Origin: Chitinophagaceae bacterium
GTDB taxonomy: Bacteria > Bacteroidota > Bacteroidia > Chitinophagales > Chitinophagaceae
DNA: 64,000 bases
NCBI GenBank assembly: GCA_016720745.1
Contig: JADKKA010000022.1
Span: 558,001-622,000, forward strand
Reading direction: 5' to 3'
Positions 56,141 through 64,000 of the stretch are shown in pieces. Position 1 is the first letter of the stretch. The number at the start of each line of letters is the position of its first letter. The position numbers were made by a program, and so were the translations under genes. The notes under the pieces are model-generated. The model did not search any database and was not told the DNA's origin. It saw nothing but the letters and a program-made list of their open reading frames with translations.

Positions 56141-56773
56141 TCAGTCAATCAGTCTGTATACTTCAAAAGCTTCCGCCAGTAACTGGTTACATTGTACACC
56201 CCTGACTTTGGCCAGCGACCGGATGAAATCGGCTGACATATAGTTACGGTGTGACTGGGATTGATAAGACTGCACCGCTTTTACTTTCTTCAGCAAACAT
56301 TCTTCATCTGCCGGGATAAAATAAGTGGAACGAAAACTGGCATGGTTCCAGGGCAGTTCATAGCCCAGCAGGGAGCAGTGTTTAAAGGCTCTTTGTGCTT
56401 CGGTATGAATGACCTGGTGATCCTGGTGCTGATCGGAAGCAGAAGGAATAAAGACCAGGTCCGGATGATGCAGTTTGTTCAATTGTACCATTTCTTCCAG
56501 GATGGCCTGTCTTTGCTGGTCAAATGTTCTCACTTCGAAATCGAAGAAGAACAATTGGCTTTCGTTAATCCCTAGTTCCCGGGTAGCTGTCCGGCATTCT
56601 TTTTCAAGGGTATCAGGAGGCAGGCCTGCCGCTAAAGATTTGCGGCATAGTGAAAACGCAGCATAGGAAACCCTGCTGCCTTCTCTTACATAACGGGCCA
56701 GGGAAGCTCCGCAACCCAGTTCACCATCATCCGTATGGGGTGCCAGTACCAGTATGTTTGCAGGAACAGTCAT
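56141..56773 (-). CDS. PIG-L/LmbE family deacetylase
   Basis: Zinc-dependent de-N-acetylase of sugars. 210 aa. The metal-binding motif VLAPHTDDGELGCGASLARY (AHxDDxxLG) is at residues 9-28, with the partner His in SDQHQDHQVIHTEA (about 113-120). Related enzymes deacetylate GlcNAc on inositol, mycothiol precursors or bacillithiol precursors. Last gene of the minus-strand surface operon (14 bases after the sulfatase-like gene), so a GlcNAc-containing surface glycan or lipid is a reasonable inference. Confidence 0.9.
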   Translation of the reverse strand: MTVPANILVLAPHTDDGELGCGASLARYVREGSRVSYAAFSLCRKSLAAGLPPDTLEKECRTATRELGINESQLFFFDFEVRTFDQQRQAILEEMVQLNKLHHPDLVFIPSASDQHQDHQVIHTEAQRAFKHCSLLGYELPWNHASFRSTYFIPADEECLLKKVKAVQSYQSQSHRNYMSADFIRSLAKVRGVQCNQLLAEAFEVYRLID

Positions 56774-56787
56774 GCCTAAAGATAATA

Positions 56788-58260
56788 TTATTCAGTGATG
56801 AGGTAACTGGTATCGGGTAACAAGTTCAGTTGCTGTTTGAATTGCCGGTTCAGAAAGATTCTGAACTGGTTCACATGCGTTTGACCCTTATAGTATCCGG
56901 CATAGTCACTCCCGGGAATCAGCATGGCATTGATCGTCATAAACTGGTAACGGTCATCAAAAGGTTTTTTTAATTCCCGGATACCATGATCGCCAATTAA
57001 AAAAATCACAGGAGGACGGGCCGATGCTTTCAGGATGGAGTCAATCAGTGACAGTAATTTTCGGTTACTGTATTGCAGATAACCGATCCGGCGGGCGGTA
57101 TCGTGATAATGAAAATCGCCGAGCCTGGATATCGGGTATAAATTTCCTGCACTGTCGTAATACAGTGGATGATGCGGCATGACCAGATGGGTGTATACAA
57201 ATTTGGGTGCACTGCTTTTTTTGCTGATTACTTTTTGGGTCAGCGCATACAATTTTTCATTATTAATCTGGTCAGCATATTTAAAACGGTGGATCACCGA
57301 TGGCATCCGGAAAGTGGTGGCCATATGGTACCAGAGATCTTTAACGATTCTGCGGGTGAAAGTTTGTGCGGTAATGGGAACTGTTTTTTGAGGCAGGAAT
57401 GTAGGAGTCGTATAGGAGGGGTAACCATCAAAGCTAAAAATGGAGTAATTGTAAAAACGGTAGCCATCATTTTGCAAAAAAGACAATAGGGGACTCTGGC
57501 GCATTTCGTCTTTACAAATTTCCAGATCCTTTTTGTCATGATTACTGCCTTTTATTCCGGGCAGGTAATTCATGGACAGTAGAGAGGCGACTGAAAATGC
57601 GGTGAAATTATAATTGCTTCTGCTGCTGTCCACTATATGAAACCCCCTGTTTTTCAGTTGTGTTTCAAATCCACTGTTATCATAACCCAATAAGTCCTTT
57701 ACAGATGAATTACCCGGATAGCCATCAGCTAACAGCAGGTAGATATCAGGCTTTGGACAATCAATACATGGCTGTAATATAGTTGTAACGACGGGCTCGT
57801 TTTTTTTATGATTGACAGCATAGCGCAGTAATTGAACTGCATCAAGAGCAATCAGCAACAGGAAAAGAAGGTTCAGATAGAGAACCGGTTTGTCCGGAAT
57901 CGTTTTTCTTTTTTTAAGCAGGATGAGTAATCCAAGAAATCCAAGCAGGGAAACCGGGATTATAAAACTGTATTTATTAAGAAAAGAGCCGGGAAACAGG
58001 TCGCGGAAAAGATCCTGTACGGCCCCGAAAAAAAACTGATAAGCCAATAAACAGAAAGCGATGATCGCTGCTTTCCGGAATTGCCGGTAGAAGAGATAAA
58101 AAAATAAAAGTAATCCCAGTGCAATACCCAGGTAGAACAAAAGCAGCATAGCGGCACCCGAGACCGGCACCAGCCCGGCATTTTCCGTTAAACCATGCAA
58201 CACAAAAAACAGCGGAAGCAGGAATAAGAAGAAAGGGTATTTCAGGAATATTTTTTTCAT
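56788..58260 (-). CDS. Membrane sulfatase-like (alkaline phosphatase superfamily) transferase, copy B
   Basis: 490 aa from ATG 58260. Five N-terminal transmembrane helices (about residues 5-155) precede an exported alkaline-phosphatase-superfamily domain: metal ligand Asp in PDIYLLLADGYPG, candidate nucleophile Thr/Ser in NYNFTAFSVASLLSMNYLPG, His pair VMPHHPLYYDSAG, and metal ligands FLIGDHGIREL. The layout is that of LtaS, EptA or OpgB-type phosphoglycerol/phosphoethanolamine transferases. It is a divergent paralogue of the gene at 60912. The substrate may be the phosphonate-bearing head group of this locus (inference). Confidence 0.85.
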   Translation of the reverse strand: MKKIFLKYPFFLFLLPLFFVLHGLTENAGLVPVSGAAMLLLFYLGIALGLLLFFYLFYRQFRKAAIIAFCLLAYQFFFGAVQDLFRDLFPGSFLNKYSFIIPVSLLGFLGLLILLKKRKTIPDKPVLYLNLLFLLLIALDAVQLLRYAVNHKKNEPVVTTILQPCIDCPKPDIYLLLADGYPGNSSVKDLLGYDNSGFETQLKNRGFHIVDSSRSNYNFTAFSVASLLSMNYLPGIKGSNHDKKDLEICKDEMRQSPLLSFLQNDGYRFYNYSIFSFDGYPSYTTPTFLPQKTVPITAQTFTRRIVKDLWYHMATTFRMPSVIHRFKYADQINNEKLYALTQKVISKKSSAPKFVYTHLVMPHHPLYYDSAGNLYPISRLGDFHYHDTARRIGYLQYSNRKLLSLIDSILKASARPPVIFLIGDHGIRELKKPFDDRYQFMTINAMLIPGSDYAGYYKGQTHVNQFRIFLNRQFKQQLNLLPDTSYLITE

Positions 58261-58261
58261 G

Positions 58262-58606
58262 CTAGTCAGCAGCCTGGTCCTTTTGGTTTCCGGATGCATT
58301 TTTAATCGCCTGCTGCCTTACCAGCTCTGTGATTTTGTCCTCCAGTCTTTTCAAACGGGCAAATAGTTTGAGAATGATAAAAAGGAAGAAAAGAATACAG
58401 CTGTAAAATAACAAGTCGGCACCCCGGCCTACTCCCAGCTTTTTTGCGACTACATTGGTGTAATCAGGGAAGAGGATAAAGAAGATACCGAGTCCGGCAA
58501 ATATCACCAGCGCAGCCAGGTCGATCAGGGCATTGCGGAAACGGGATACGTAATAGGTGAAAATAACCACCACCCCGCTGATCAGTAAAACCTGGATCCC
58601 GTTCAT
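58262..58606 (-). CDS. DUF2304 family membrane protein
   Basis: 114 aa, with three hydrophobic helices (IQVLLISGVVVIFTYYV, LIDLAALVIFAGLGIFFILF, LLFYSCILFFLFIILKLF) and a charged coiled-coil tail (ARLKRLEDKITELVRQQ). The family is regularly found next to GT2 glycosyltransferases of the dolichol-phosphate mannosyltransferase type. ATGA overlap with the GT2 gene, and one base before the sulfatase-like gene. Likely a membrane partner for the GT2 product. Confidence 0.88.
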   Translation of the reverse strand: MNGIQVLLISGVVVIFTYYVSRFRNALIDLAALVIFAGLGIFFILFPDYTNVVAKKLGVGRGADLLFYSCILFFLFIILKLFARLKRLEDKITELVRQQAIKNASGNQKDQAAD

Positions 58607-59295
58607 TTGAAAATTTTGTTTAAAAGTATATCAAAAAAGATTCTGAAACTCCCCCAGGCAGATTGCCCTTTCGCTTTTGAGTAGCTGCTGTAGTGAATAT
58701 TGACCGGGACTTCTTTGTAGCGAAGCCTTTTTTTCCGAATGGCGGCAACGATCTCAGTGGCATGGGCCATGCCTGCCTGTCTGAGTTGAATTTTTGCAGC
58801 TGCATCTGCCGTCATGGCCCTGATGCCGTTATGCGCATCAGAGAGGAGTAATCCTGTAAAAAAATAATTGACCAGCCGGGCAATCCGTAATAGCCGTTTT
58901 CTCCCGGATGGTATATTGCTGCCAGCGCTGAGAAACCTGGATCCCAATGCGATATCGGCTTCACCGTTTGTTAAGGGGATCAATAATTTTTCAATATCCG
59001 CAGGCAGGTGCTGCCCATCGGCATCGAATGTAACAATATATCCTGCCTGTTTTGAAAGGGCATACTCGAAACCCGTTTGAAGGGCCGCTCCCTGTCCGAG
59101 ATTGATCGCATGACGCAGCACGGTTACCGGCAGATCAAATAGTAATGGTTGTAATGGGGTTGCTGATCCATCATCTACCACGATCAGTTGGCAGCCAAGT
59201 GGAATTAATCCCTTTAGGACATCCCGGATCATTTTTTCTTCATTATAGGCGGGTATAATGATGAAAACCGGTTTTGATTTATCGGGGTGCAACAT
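58603..59295 (-). CDS. GT2 glycosyltransferase (polyprenyl-phosphate sugar synthase-like)
   Basis: 230 aa from ATG 59295. GT-A fold with PVFIIIPAYNEEKMIRDVLK, VDDGSATPL, and the DxD-type motif VTFDADGQHLPADIEK (about residues 87-102), then LGSRFLSAGSNIPSGRK. Resembles DPM1/ArnC/GtrB-like enzymes that load sugars onto lipid carriers. No C-terminal transmembrane helices, so it probably relies on the adjacent DUF2304 protein. The start overlaps the GT-C gene by 17 bases. Confidence 0.9.
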   Translation of the reverse strand: MLHPDKSKPVFIIIPAYNEEKMIRDVLKGLIPLGCQLIVVDDGSATPLQPLLFDLPVTVLRHAINLGQGAALQTGFEYALSKQAGYIVTFDADGQHLPADIEKLLIPLTNGEADIALGSRFLSAGSNIPSGRKRLLRIARLVNYFFTGLLLSDAHNGIRAMTADAAAKIQLRQAGMAHATEIVAAIRKKRLRYKEVPVNIHYSSYSKAKGQSAWGSFRIFFDILLNKIFK

Positions 59296-60907
59296 AAAGC
59301 GTATAAAAATAAAACCCATTCAGTTGCCCCCCAAGTTCTGTTCCGGGATGGTCAATAAAGGGTTGGTAGTCTTTTTGCTGTTCAGCACCAATAATTGCCA
59401 GCAGGATCACGGGCTTACTACTCCGGAATAGCTGAGGTTGTATCAGCCAATCAGGTTTTTCAAGCACCGGGGCATTCATGTAAAGAGCGCTGCGGTAATT
59501 TGCATAATAAAGTGAGCCGGTCACTACCGTTTGAGCAGAACCGGTAACAGCCATTTTCTTTTTGACAACTTCTTTTGCATAATTAAAGAATACCCTTTCA
59601 GTTTTCCAGTAATAGTCTTCCTTTCCAAATCCGATCACTCTTCTGAATGTAAATACCATTCCCCTGGCTGCTTCGGGCAGGAGCAGGAAGGGCAACACGG
59701 CTATAGCCAGCCTGATTCCGCCACTGAACTGATTTTTGTAAAATGAGAAGGCCATAAAAATAACCAGTTGCACGAGGATATCCGCCAGGCCATAATAACG
59801 GGCATCTTCCACATAGGTCCACCAGAGATCAGGCGGAATCAGTTCCTTATCTACCAGTAAAGAAAGCACTCCCAGCACCAGGCTGATGGCCAGTGCCAAT
59901 GCAAGGGATAAAAAAATAAAAGTCCTTTGGATGGATGCTGCTTTTAGGCCTTTCCTGAAAAAAGAACGGATGGCAATCACCGTGAGTGATAACAGTAAAA
60001 TGATATGGATGATCCGGAACAGATTCATCACTGTACTGGCGCCGGCTGGCGGGAGTTTACGGATGGTATTCGGTGTGATAAAACTGCAGGGAATCAGGGG
60101 ATGTAACCGCAACAGATGCTCAGGAAAAAAGCCCCGGCCGCTGGCACTGATATAAGTACCCGCTCCGCTGATGCTTTTCTGATAAAGATAAAGTCCTCCG
60201 ATACCTACCGCCACCAGGGCAAAAAGGACCGTTGCTCCCCGCCTGATACCGGCTTCCTGGTTTTGCCATCCATAAATAAAAGCAAATACCGGTATTACAA
60301 ATACCACCGGAAAGAATAAGTATTTCATACTGGCAGCACCCAATAAACAAATGGCAGAAGCCAATACTGCAGTGATGGGATATTTTTTTTGCTTTAGCGC
60401 CGATAACAAGAGTGTAATCGACCCCAGGAAAAAGGCAACCCCAATACTGTCTGTGGAACCGGTATAATAGAAATAATAAATAAAGAAAGCGGTTAGTAAT
60501 GTAAACAGATTGATGACAGCGATCGTAGTTCCCAGCTGCCAGAGGATTTTTCTGCATAACAGGATAATGGAAATGGCAGATAGCATTTCCAGGATCATAC
60601 AGGCAGGCAGGTATTCTTTACCACAGAGCAGGTAAAACGGTGTCAGCAGGACAGAATAACCCGGGGGCCAGTTGACCAATGGTAGATAAACCGGTTCACC
60701 CAAGTCAGCGACACGGGCAATTGCAGTACTGATGCCATGTCCGCTGGCAAAATTTTGCGTAGCAATGACCTGGAAGCTGGTGTCAAAAAAACTATCAACA
60801 TAAAAATGCAGCTGAAGAAAACGGGCAGCAATCGCCAGCAACACTACCGCGACAGAAAACCGGGGGTCGCTGAATGTCCTGATCCATATGGCGTTTGCCT
60901 TTTGCAT
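59279..60907 (-). CDS. GT-C type membrane glycosyltransferase (GT39/ArnT-like)
   Basis: 542 aa with about eleven transmembrane helices over residues 12-430 and a soluble C-terminal domain. The first periplasmic loop carries acidic residues typical of GT-C catalysis (DSFFDTSFQV, then GEPVYLPLVNWPPGY), as in PMT/ArnT enzymes that use polyprenyl-phosphate sugars. It would use the donor made by the adjacent GT2 protein to glycosylate a lipid or protein outside the membrane. Four bases after the sulfatase-like copy A. Confidence 0.8.
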   Translation of the reverse strand: MQKANAIWIRTFSDPRFSVAVVLLAIAARFLQLHFYVDSFFDTSFQVIATQNFASGHGISTAIARVADLGEPVYLPLVNWPPGYSVLLTPFYLLCGKEYLPACMILEMLSAISIILLCRKILWQLGTTIAVINLFTLLTAFFIYYFYYTGSTDSIGVAFFLGSITLLLSALKQKKYPITAVLASAICLLGAASMKYLFFPVVFVIPVFAFIYGWQNQEAGIRRGATVLFALVAVGIGGLYLYQKSISGAGTYISASGRGFFPEHLLRLHPLIPCSFITPNTIRKLPPAGASTVMNLFRIIHIILLLSLTVIAIRSFFRKGLKAASIQRTFIFLSLALALAISLVLGVLSLLVDKELIPPDLWWTYVEDARYYGLADILVQLVIFMAFSFYKNQFSGGIRLAIAVLPFLLLPEAARGMVFTFRRVIGFGKEDYYWKTERVFFNYAKEVVKKKMAVTGSAQTVVTGSLYYANYRSALYMNAPVLEKPDWLIQPQLFRSSKPVILLAIIGAEQQKDYQPFIDHPGTELGGQLNGFYFYTLYVAPR

Positions 60908-60911
60908 AGAT

Positions 60912-62387
60912 TTACCAGAGAGCTTTTTCTGTAAGATAAGTACTGGAATCTTTTAACATCGGCAGCCGCTGTCCGAATTGCTGGTTCAGGATCACCCGGA
61001 ATGTATTCACAAAAGACATCCCTTTATAAAATGGATTCTGCATGGCTCCGGGCAGGTGAATGGCACAAAGATTCATGAAGTAGTATTGATGCGGTGCTTC
61101 TTTGTCAAACTGCCGGAAACCATGATCACTGGCTAATAAAATAACAGGTGGTTGTTTAGCATTTTTTAAGATATGATCAATCAGGGATAGCAGCCGCTGG
61201 TTGGTATACATCAGGTGTTCCTTGTATTCATACTTGATTCTTTCGAATCCAGGAAGGCTATCACTGTATGCGATCGGTTTCCCGTTACGATCCACATAGT
61301 AAGGGTGGTGCGGCCGGCTGAAATGGGAATAGATGAACCTCGGCTTTGCCGAAACCCGAAGGGCTTCAATTCTTGTCAGGCTATCGGTGGTTTCATCATT
61401 CAGAAAGGTTAAGCGGGTCAGCCGGTCGGCGGTAGACTTACTAAAAAAATTAAAACCTGCATCAAAACGAAAACGGTTGACAAACGTACCAAAAGTGAGG
61501 ATACGTCCCCTGGGATGGAAATACATATTGGTAACCGATTTCTGCTGACCCTCCAGTTCAAAAAAACTATAGTTGCGGTATTCGTAACCCATTTTTTTGA
61601 AGAAGACACCTGTATTGCTGTGCCGGATGATATCCCTGCATAAAAGCATATTACCCTGTGTCACCAGGTCTTTTCCGGATAAAGGCACATATTCCATATT
61701 GAACAGGGAAGCCATGGAATGCACGGTGGCATTGTAATTGGAATAACTCCCGGGAGCGATAAAAAAACCCCGTTCTGAAAGCGACTGATAAAACGCACTG
61801 TTATCAAAGGAGAAAATATCTTTCAGTTGTTGTTCTCCGGCATATTCATCAGTAATAATGACATAAATATCCGGTTTGGAACAGGTATCGCAGGTTGGAA
61901 GACTGGCAGCAAGGGCCCTGGTATTTCTTTTACTTAAGCCATAAAGCGCTGGTACAAGGCTCAGCAATTCCCATAGAATGAGTACGGCAAAAAGAAGATG
62001 GAGAAAACGATAGCTTTGGTCGGTAGTTTTTTTAGTTTTTCGAAGCCAGAATAAAAACAGGGCCAGCATGATCAGCAGCGTCACAATAATAAAACTATAA
62101 CGGACTAAAAAATGCCCACGCCCCAGTATCTCCCTGGCGGTATCATGCAGCGCACCAAAGAAAAAATTGATGGCGATTATTACAACAGCACCCAGGGCAG
62201 CTTTCCTGAAATTTCCGGTCACCGGTATCAGTAATACCGAAAAAAGCAAACCGGCTCCTGTGTACAGTAAAATCTGAGTCAGTACGGCCATTCCCATTCC
62301 CGGTGCAAAATTATCATTGTACGCATGCAGGATCGCGAAAAGGGGTAAAAGCAGTAAAAACAATGGTCTGGTTGCGAACAATTTCAT
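60912..62387 (-). CDS. Membrane sulfatase-like (alkaline phosphatase superfamily) transferase, copy A
   Basis: 491 aa. Five N-terminal transmembrane helices, then the extracytoplasmic catalytic domain: PDIYVIITDEYAGEQQL (metal Asp), SNYNATVHSMASLFNMEYVP (candidate nucleophile), FSRPHHPYYVDRNGKPI and LLASDHGFRQFD. Paralogue of the gene at 56788, sharing the order of motifs and the LLPLFAILH-type N-terminus. First gene of the surface operon and divergent from aepX with a 97-base gap, so the two units may be coregulated. Confidence 0.85.
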   Translation of the reverse strand: MKLFATRPLFLLLLPLFAILHAYNDNFAPGMGMAVLTQILLYTGAGLLFSVLLIPVTGNFRKAALGAVVIIAINFFFGALHDTAREILGRGHFLVRYSFIIVTLLIMLALFLFWLRKTKKTTDQSYRFLHLLFAVLILWELLSLVPALYGLSKRNTRALAASLPTCDTCSKPDIYVIITDEYAGEQQLKDIFSFDNSAFYQSLSERGFFIAPGSYSNYNATVHSMASLFNMEYVPLSGKDLVTQGNMLLCRDIIRHSNTGVFFKKMGYEYRNYSFFELEGQQKSVTNMYFHPRGRILTFGTFVNRFRFDAGFNFFSKSTADRLTRLTFLNDETTDSLTRIEALRVSAKPRFIYSHFSRPHHPYYVDRNGKPIAYSDSLPGFERIKYEYKEHLMYTNQRLLSLIDHILKNAKQPPVILLASDHGFRQFDKEAPHQYYFMNLCAIHLPGAMQNPFYKGMSFVNTFRVILNQQFGQRLPMLKDSSTYLTEKALW

Positions 62388-62484
62388 GTAGTAGACTAAG
62401 CAGGTAAAATTAGGATTCCTGCCTCTTACAACAGTTAATTAATTGGATTTTATACTGCCCCGGGAATACTTTATTTTCGGCTTT

Positions 62485-63801
62485 ATGAAGGAAAAAACCG
62501 TGTATATCGGTATGAGTGCTGACCTGGTGCATCCGGGACATTTGAATATTATCCATACCGGACGTCAGCTGGGCAGGGTGATCATCGGTTTACTGACCGA
62601 TCAGGCTATTGCCAGCTACAAGCGTGTTCCTTATCTGAATTTTGAACAAAGAAAGATCGTGGTGGAAAGTATCAGTGGGGTGAGTGAAGTAGTGGCCCAG
62701 CATACCCTTGATTATACAGCTAACCTGGAGCAATTCAGGCCGGATTATGTGGTGCATGGCGATGATTGGAAGGAAGGGGTCCAACAGGCGACCCGGCAAA
62801 AAGTAATTGAAACCCTGCAGCAGTGGGGAGGAGAACTCGTAGAAGTTCCATATACCGGTGGCATCAGTTCTACCATCATCCAGAAAGCCATGAAAGAAAC
62901 GGGCACCACGCCCGAATGGCGTTTGAAAAGACTGAAAAGAATACTCAGTGTAAAACCCTTTATCCGGGTGATGGAAGCACATAGCGGACTCAGTGCGCTG
63001 ATCGTGGAGAATACACAGGCAAAGGATGTAAAAGGCAATAGCACTGAATTCGATGCGATCTGGATGAGCAGCCTCACAGATTCCATGACCAGGGGTAAAC
63101 CCGATATTGAAGCTGTCGATATGACTTCACGGTTACAAACCCTGCATGACGTACTAGAAGTAACCACCAAACCGGTGATTTTTGACGGGGATACGGGAGG
63201 AAAGACCGAACATTTTGTGTACACGGTGCGCTCACTGGAAAGACTGGGTGTATCAGCCATCATCATTGAAGATAAAACAGGATTAAAACGTAATTCATTA
63301 CTGGATCAACAGGATTCACAGGAACAGGATAGTATTCCGGCTTTTTGTGAAAAAATACAGGCCGGAAAGAGAAGTTGTGTTACCCCCGATTTTATGATTA
63401 TTGCCCGGATTGAAAGTCTCGTGCTGGGTAAATCAACCGACGATGCCCTTGAAAGAGCATTGGCCTATATGGATGCCGGAGTGGACGGTATCATGATTCA
63501 CAGTAAATCACGGGAGGGGGAAGATATTTGCACGGTAGCCAGAGCGATCCGCCAAAAAAACAGCAGTATTCCCCTGGTAGCAGTACCTACTGCCTATCAT
63601 CAGCTCACCGCAACAGCTTTGAAGGAAGCCGGTTTCAATATTATTATTTATGCGAACCATCTGCTGCGGAGTGCCTACCCGGCCATGATGGAAACGGCAC
63701 AATCCATTCTGCAACATGACCGCAGCATGGAAGCAGAAAGCTCCCTCATCAGTGTAAAAGAACTGATACAGTTAATTCCCGCCAATTATGATCCGCACTG
63801 A
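62485..63801 (+). CDS. aepX: Phosphoenolpyruvate phosphomutase with N-terminal cytidylyltransferase domain
   Basis: Forms the C-P bond: PEP to phosphonopyruvate, first step of phosphonate synthesis. 438 aa from ATG 62485. Residues 5-135 are a nucleotidyltransferase with HPGH (residues 16-19) and [14 protein letters not shown]. From about 150 on is the PEP mutase barrel: [23 protein letters not shown] (about 231-239), the signature [10 protein letters not shown] (about 262-271) and [12 protein letters not shown]. The Asn/Lys-rich signature separates it from isocitrate lyase relatives. The fused CTP-transferase suggests later CMP activation of the phosphonate. Overlaps aepY by 14 bases. Confidence 0.94.
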   Translation: MKEKTVYIGMSADLVHPGHLNIIHTGRQLGRVIIGLLTDQAIASYKRVPYLNFEQRKIVVESISGVSEVVAQHTLDYTANLEQFRPDYVVHGDDWKEGVQQATRQKVIETLQQWGGELVEVPYTGGISSTIIQKAMKETGTTPEWRLKRLKRILSVKPFIRVMEAHSGLSALIVENTQAKDVKGNSTEFDAIWMSSLTDSMTRGKPDIEAVDMTSRLQTLHDVLEVTTKPVIFDGDTGGKTEHFVYTVRSLERLGVSAIIIEDKTGLKRNSLLDQQDSQEQDSIPAFCEKIQAGKRSCVTPDFMIIARIESLVLGKSTDDALERALAYMDAGVDGIMIHSKSREGEDICTVARAIRQKNSSIPLVAVPTAYHQLTATALKEAGFNIIIYANHLLRSAYPAMMETAQSILQHDRSMEAESSLISVKELIQLIPANYDPH

Positions 63802-64000
63802 ACAATTATATGATCACCTGGGCAGGGAAGGGATTTCCTTTTATACCGGAGTGCCGGATTCCCTGCTTAAAAATTTTCTGCAGTATGTGCAGGATCATAC
63901 AGCCGGAGAACAGCATATCATCACGGCAAACGAAGGACTGGCCCTCGCACTGGCCTCCGGTTATTACCTGCAAAGCGGTAAACTGCCATTGGTGTATTTG
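63788..64000 (+). CDS. aepY: Phosphonopyruvate decarboxylase, partial at right edge
   Basis: Decarboxylates phosphonopyruvate to phosphonoacetaldehyde, pulling the unfavourable AepX reaction forward. Only the first 71 codons are in the window: [30 protein letters not shown] and [17 protein letters not shown], the ThDP pyrimidine-binding domain with the conserved Glu in NEG. Start ATG 63788 lies inside the aepX end. The expected next gene would be an aminotransferase (aepZ/phnW-type) or other phosphonate-tailoring enzyme beyond the window. Confidence 0.92.
   Translation, partial: MIRTEQLYDHLGREGISFYTGVPDSLLKNFLQYVQDHTAGEQHIITANEGLALALASGYYLQSGKLPLVYL

Overview
The window comes from the chromosome of a member of the Bacteroidota, most likely Chitinophagaceae or a close relative. 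This rests on family-level evidence: a GLPGLI protein paired with a CarboxypepD-like outer-membrane barrel, a DUF4403 protein, DUF5683 next to parAB and dapB, the type IX secretion protein PorQ, porin-family small barrels, TPR-HisKA_3 histidine kinases and many SQAQ-type signal peptides. I see no phage, insertion sequence, CRISPR array, rRNA or plasmid genes. Two tRNA-Val genes are present.

Layout. 0-8 kb: a 5'-truncated GH13 amylase-family enzyme, GLPGLI/outer-membrane barrel pair, glgB and a TPR protein. 8-22 kb: argS, GtrA, DUF4403, a lipoprotein beside a secreted D/R/G/N-repeat protein, two small enzymes, dnaK, a fatty acid desaturase and small lipoproteins. 22-38 kb: small genes around valS, clpS-aat (N-degron pair), tRNA-Val(GAC), tRNA-Val(UAC), a divergent pair of secreted caspase-clan proteins (a C14-type caspase and a CHAT protein), mtaB and plsC. 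Nine small genes in this stretch carry about fifteen single-base homopolymer indels, while valS, aat, clpS, mtaB and the CHAT gene are intact. 39-56 kb: priA, a split histidine kinase/response regulator pair, dapB-DUF5683-parB-parA, an MBL hydrolase, a metallophosphoesterase, two beta-barrel proteins, lon and porQ. 56-64 kb: a tight minus-strand operon (sulfatase-like, GT-C, GT2, DUF2304, second sulfatase-like, PIG-L deacetylase) divergent from aepX-aepY, the entry to phosphonate biosynthesis. It looks like a cell-surface glycan or lipid locus using a C-P bond substituent, and it runs off the right edge.

The most unusual non-coding signal is a set of short-period arrays (7-bp GACTNNN; 8-bp ATATTNRG; 8-bp AAGTTGAN; degenerate AATTACG) that sit against gene ends, sometimes in the composite order octamer array - GC-rich palindrome - heptamer array. 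One heptamer array lies inside valS, where it is read in frame as a seven-residue protein repeat. All boundaries, frameshift reconstructions and motif calls were made by eye from the sequence, without database searches.
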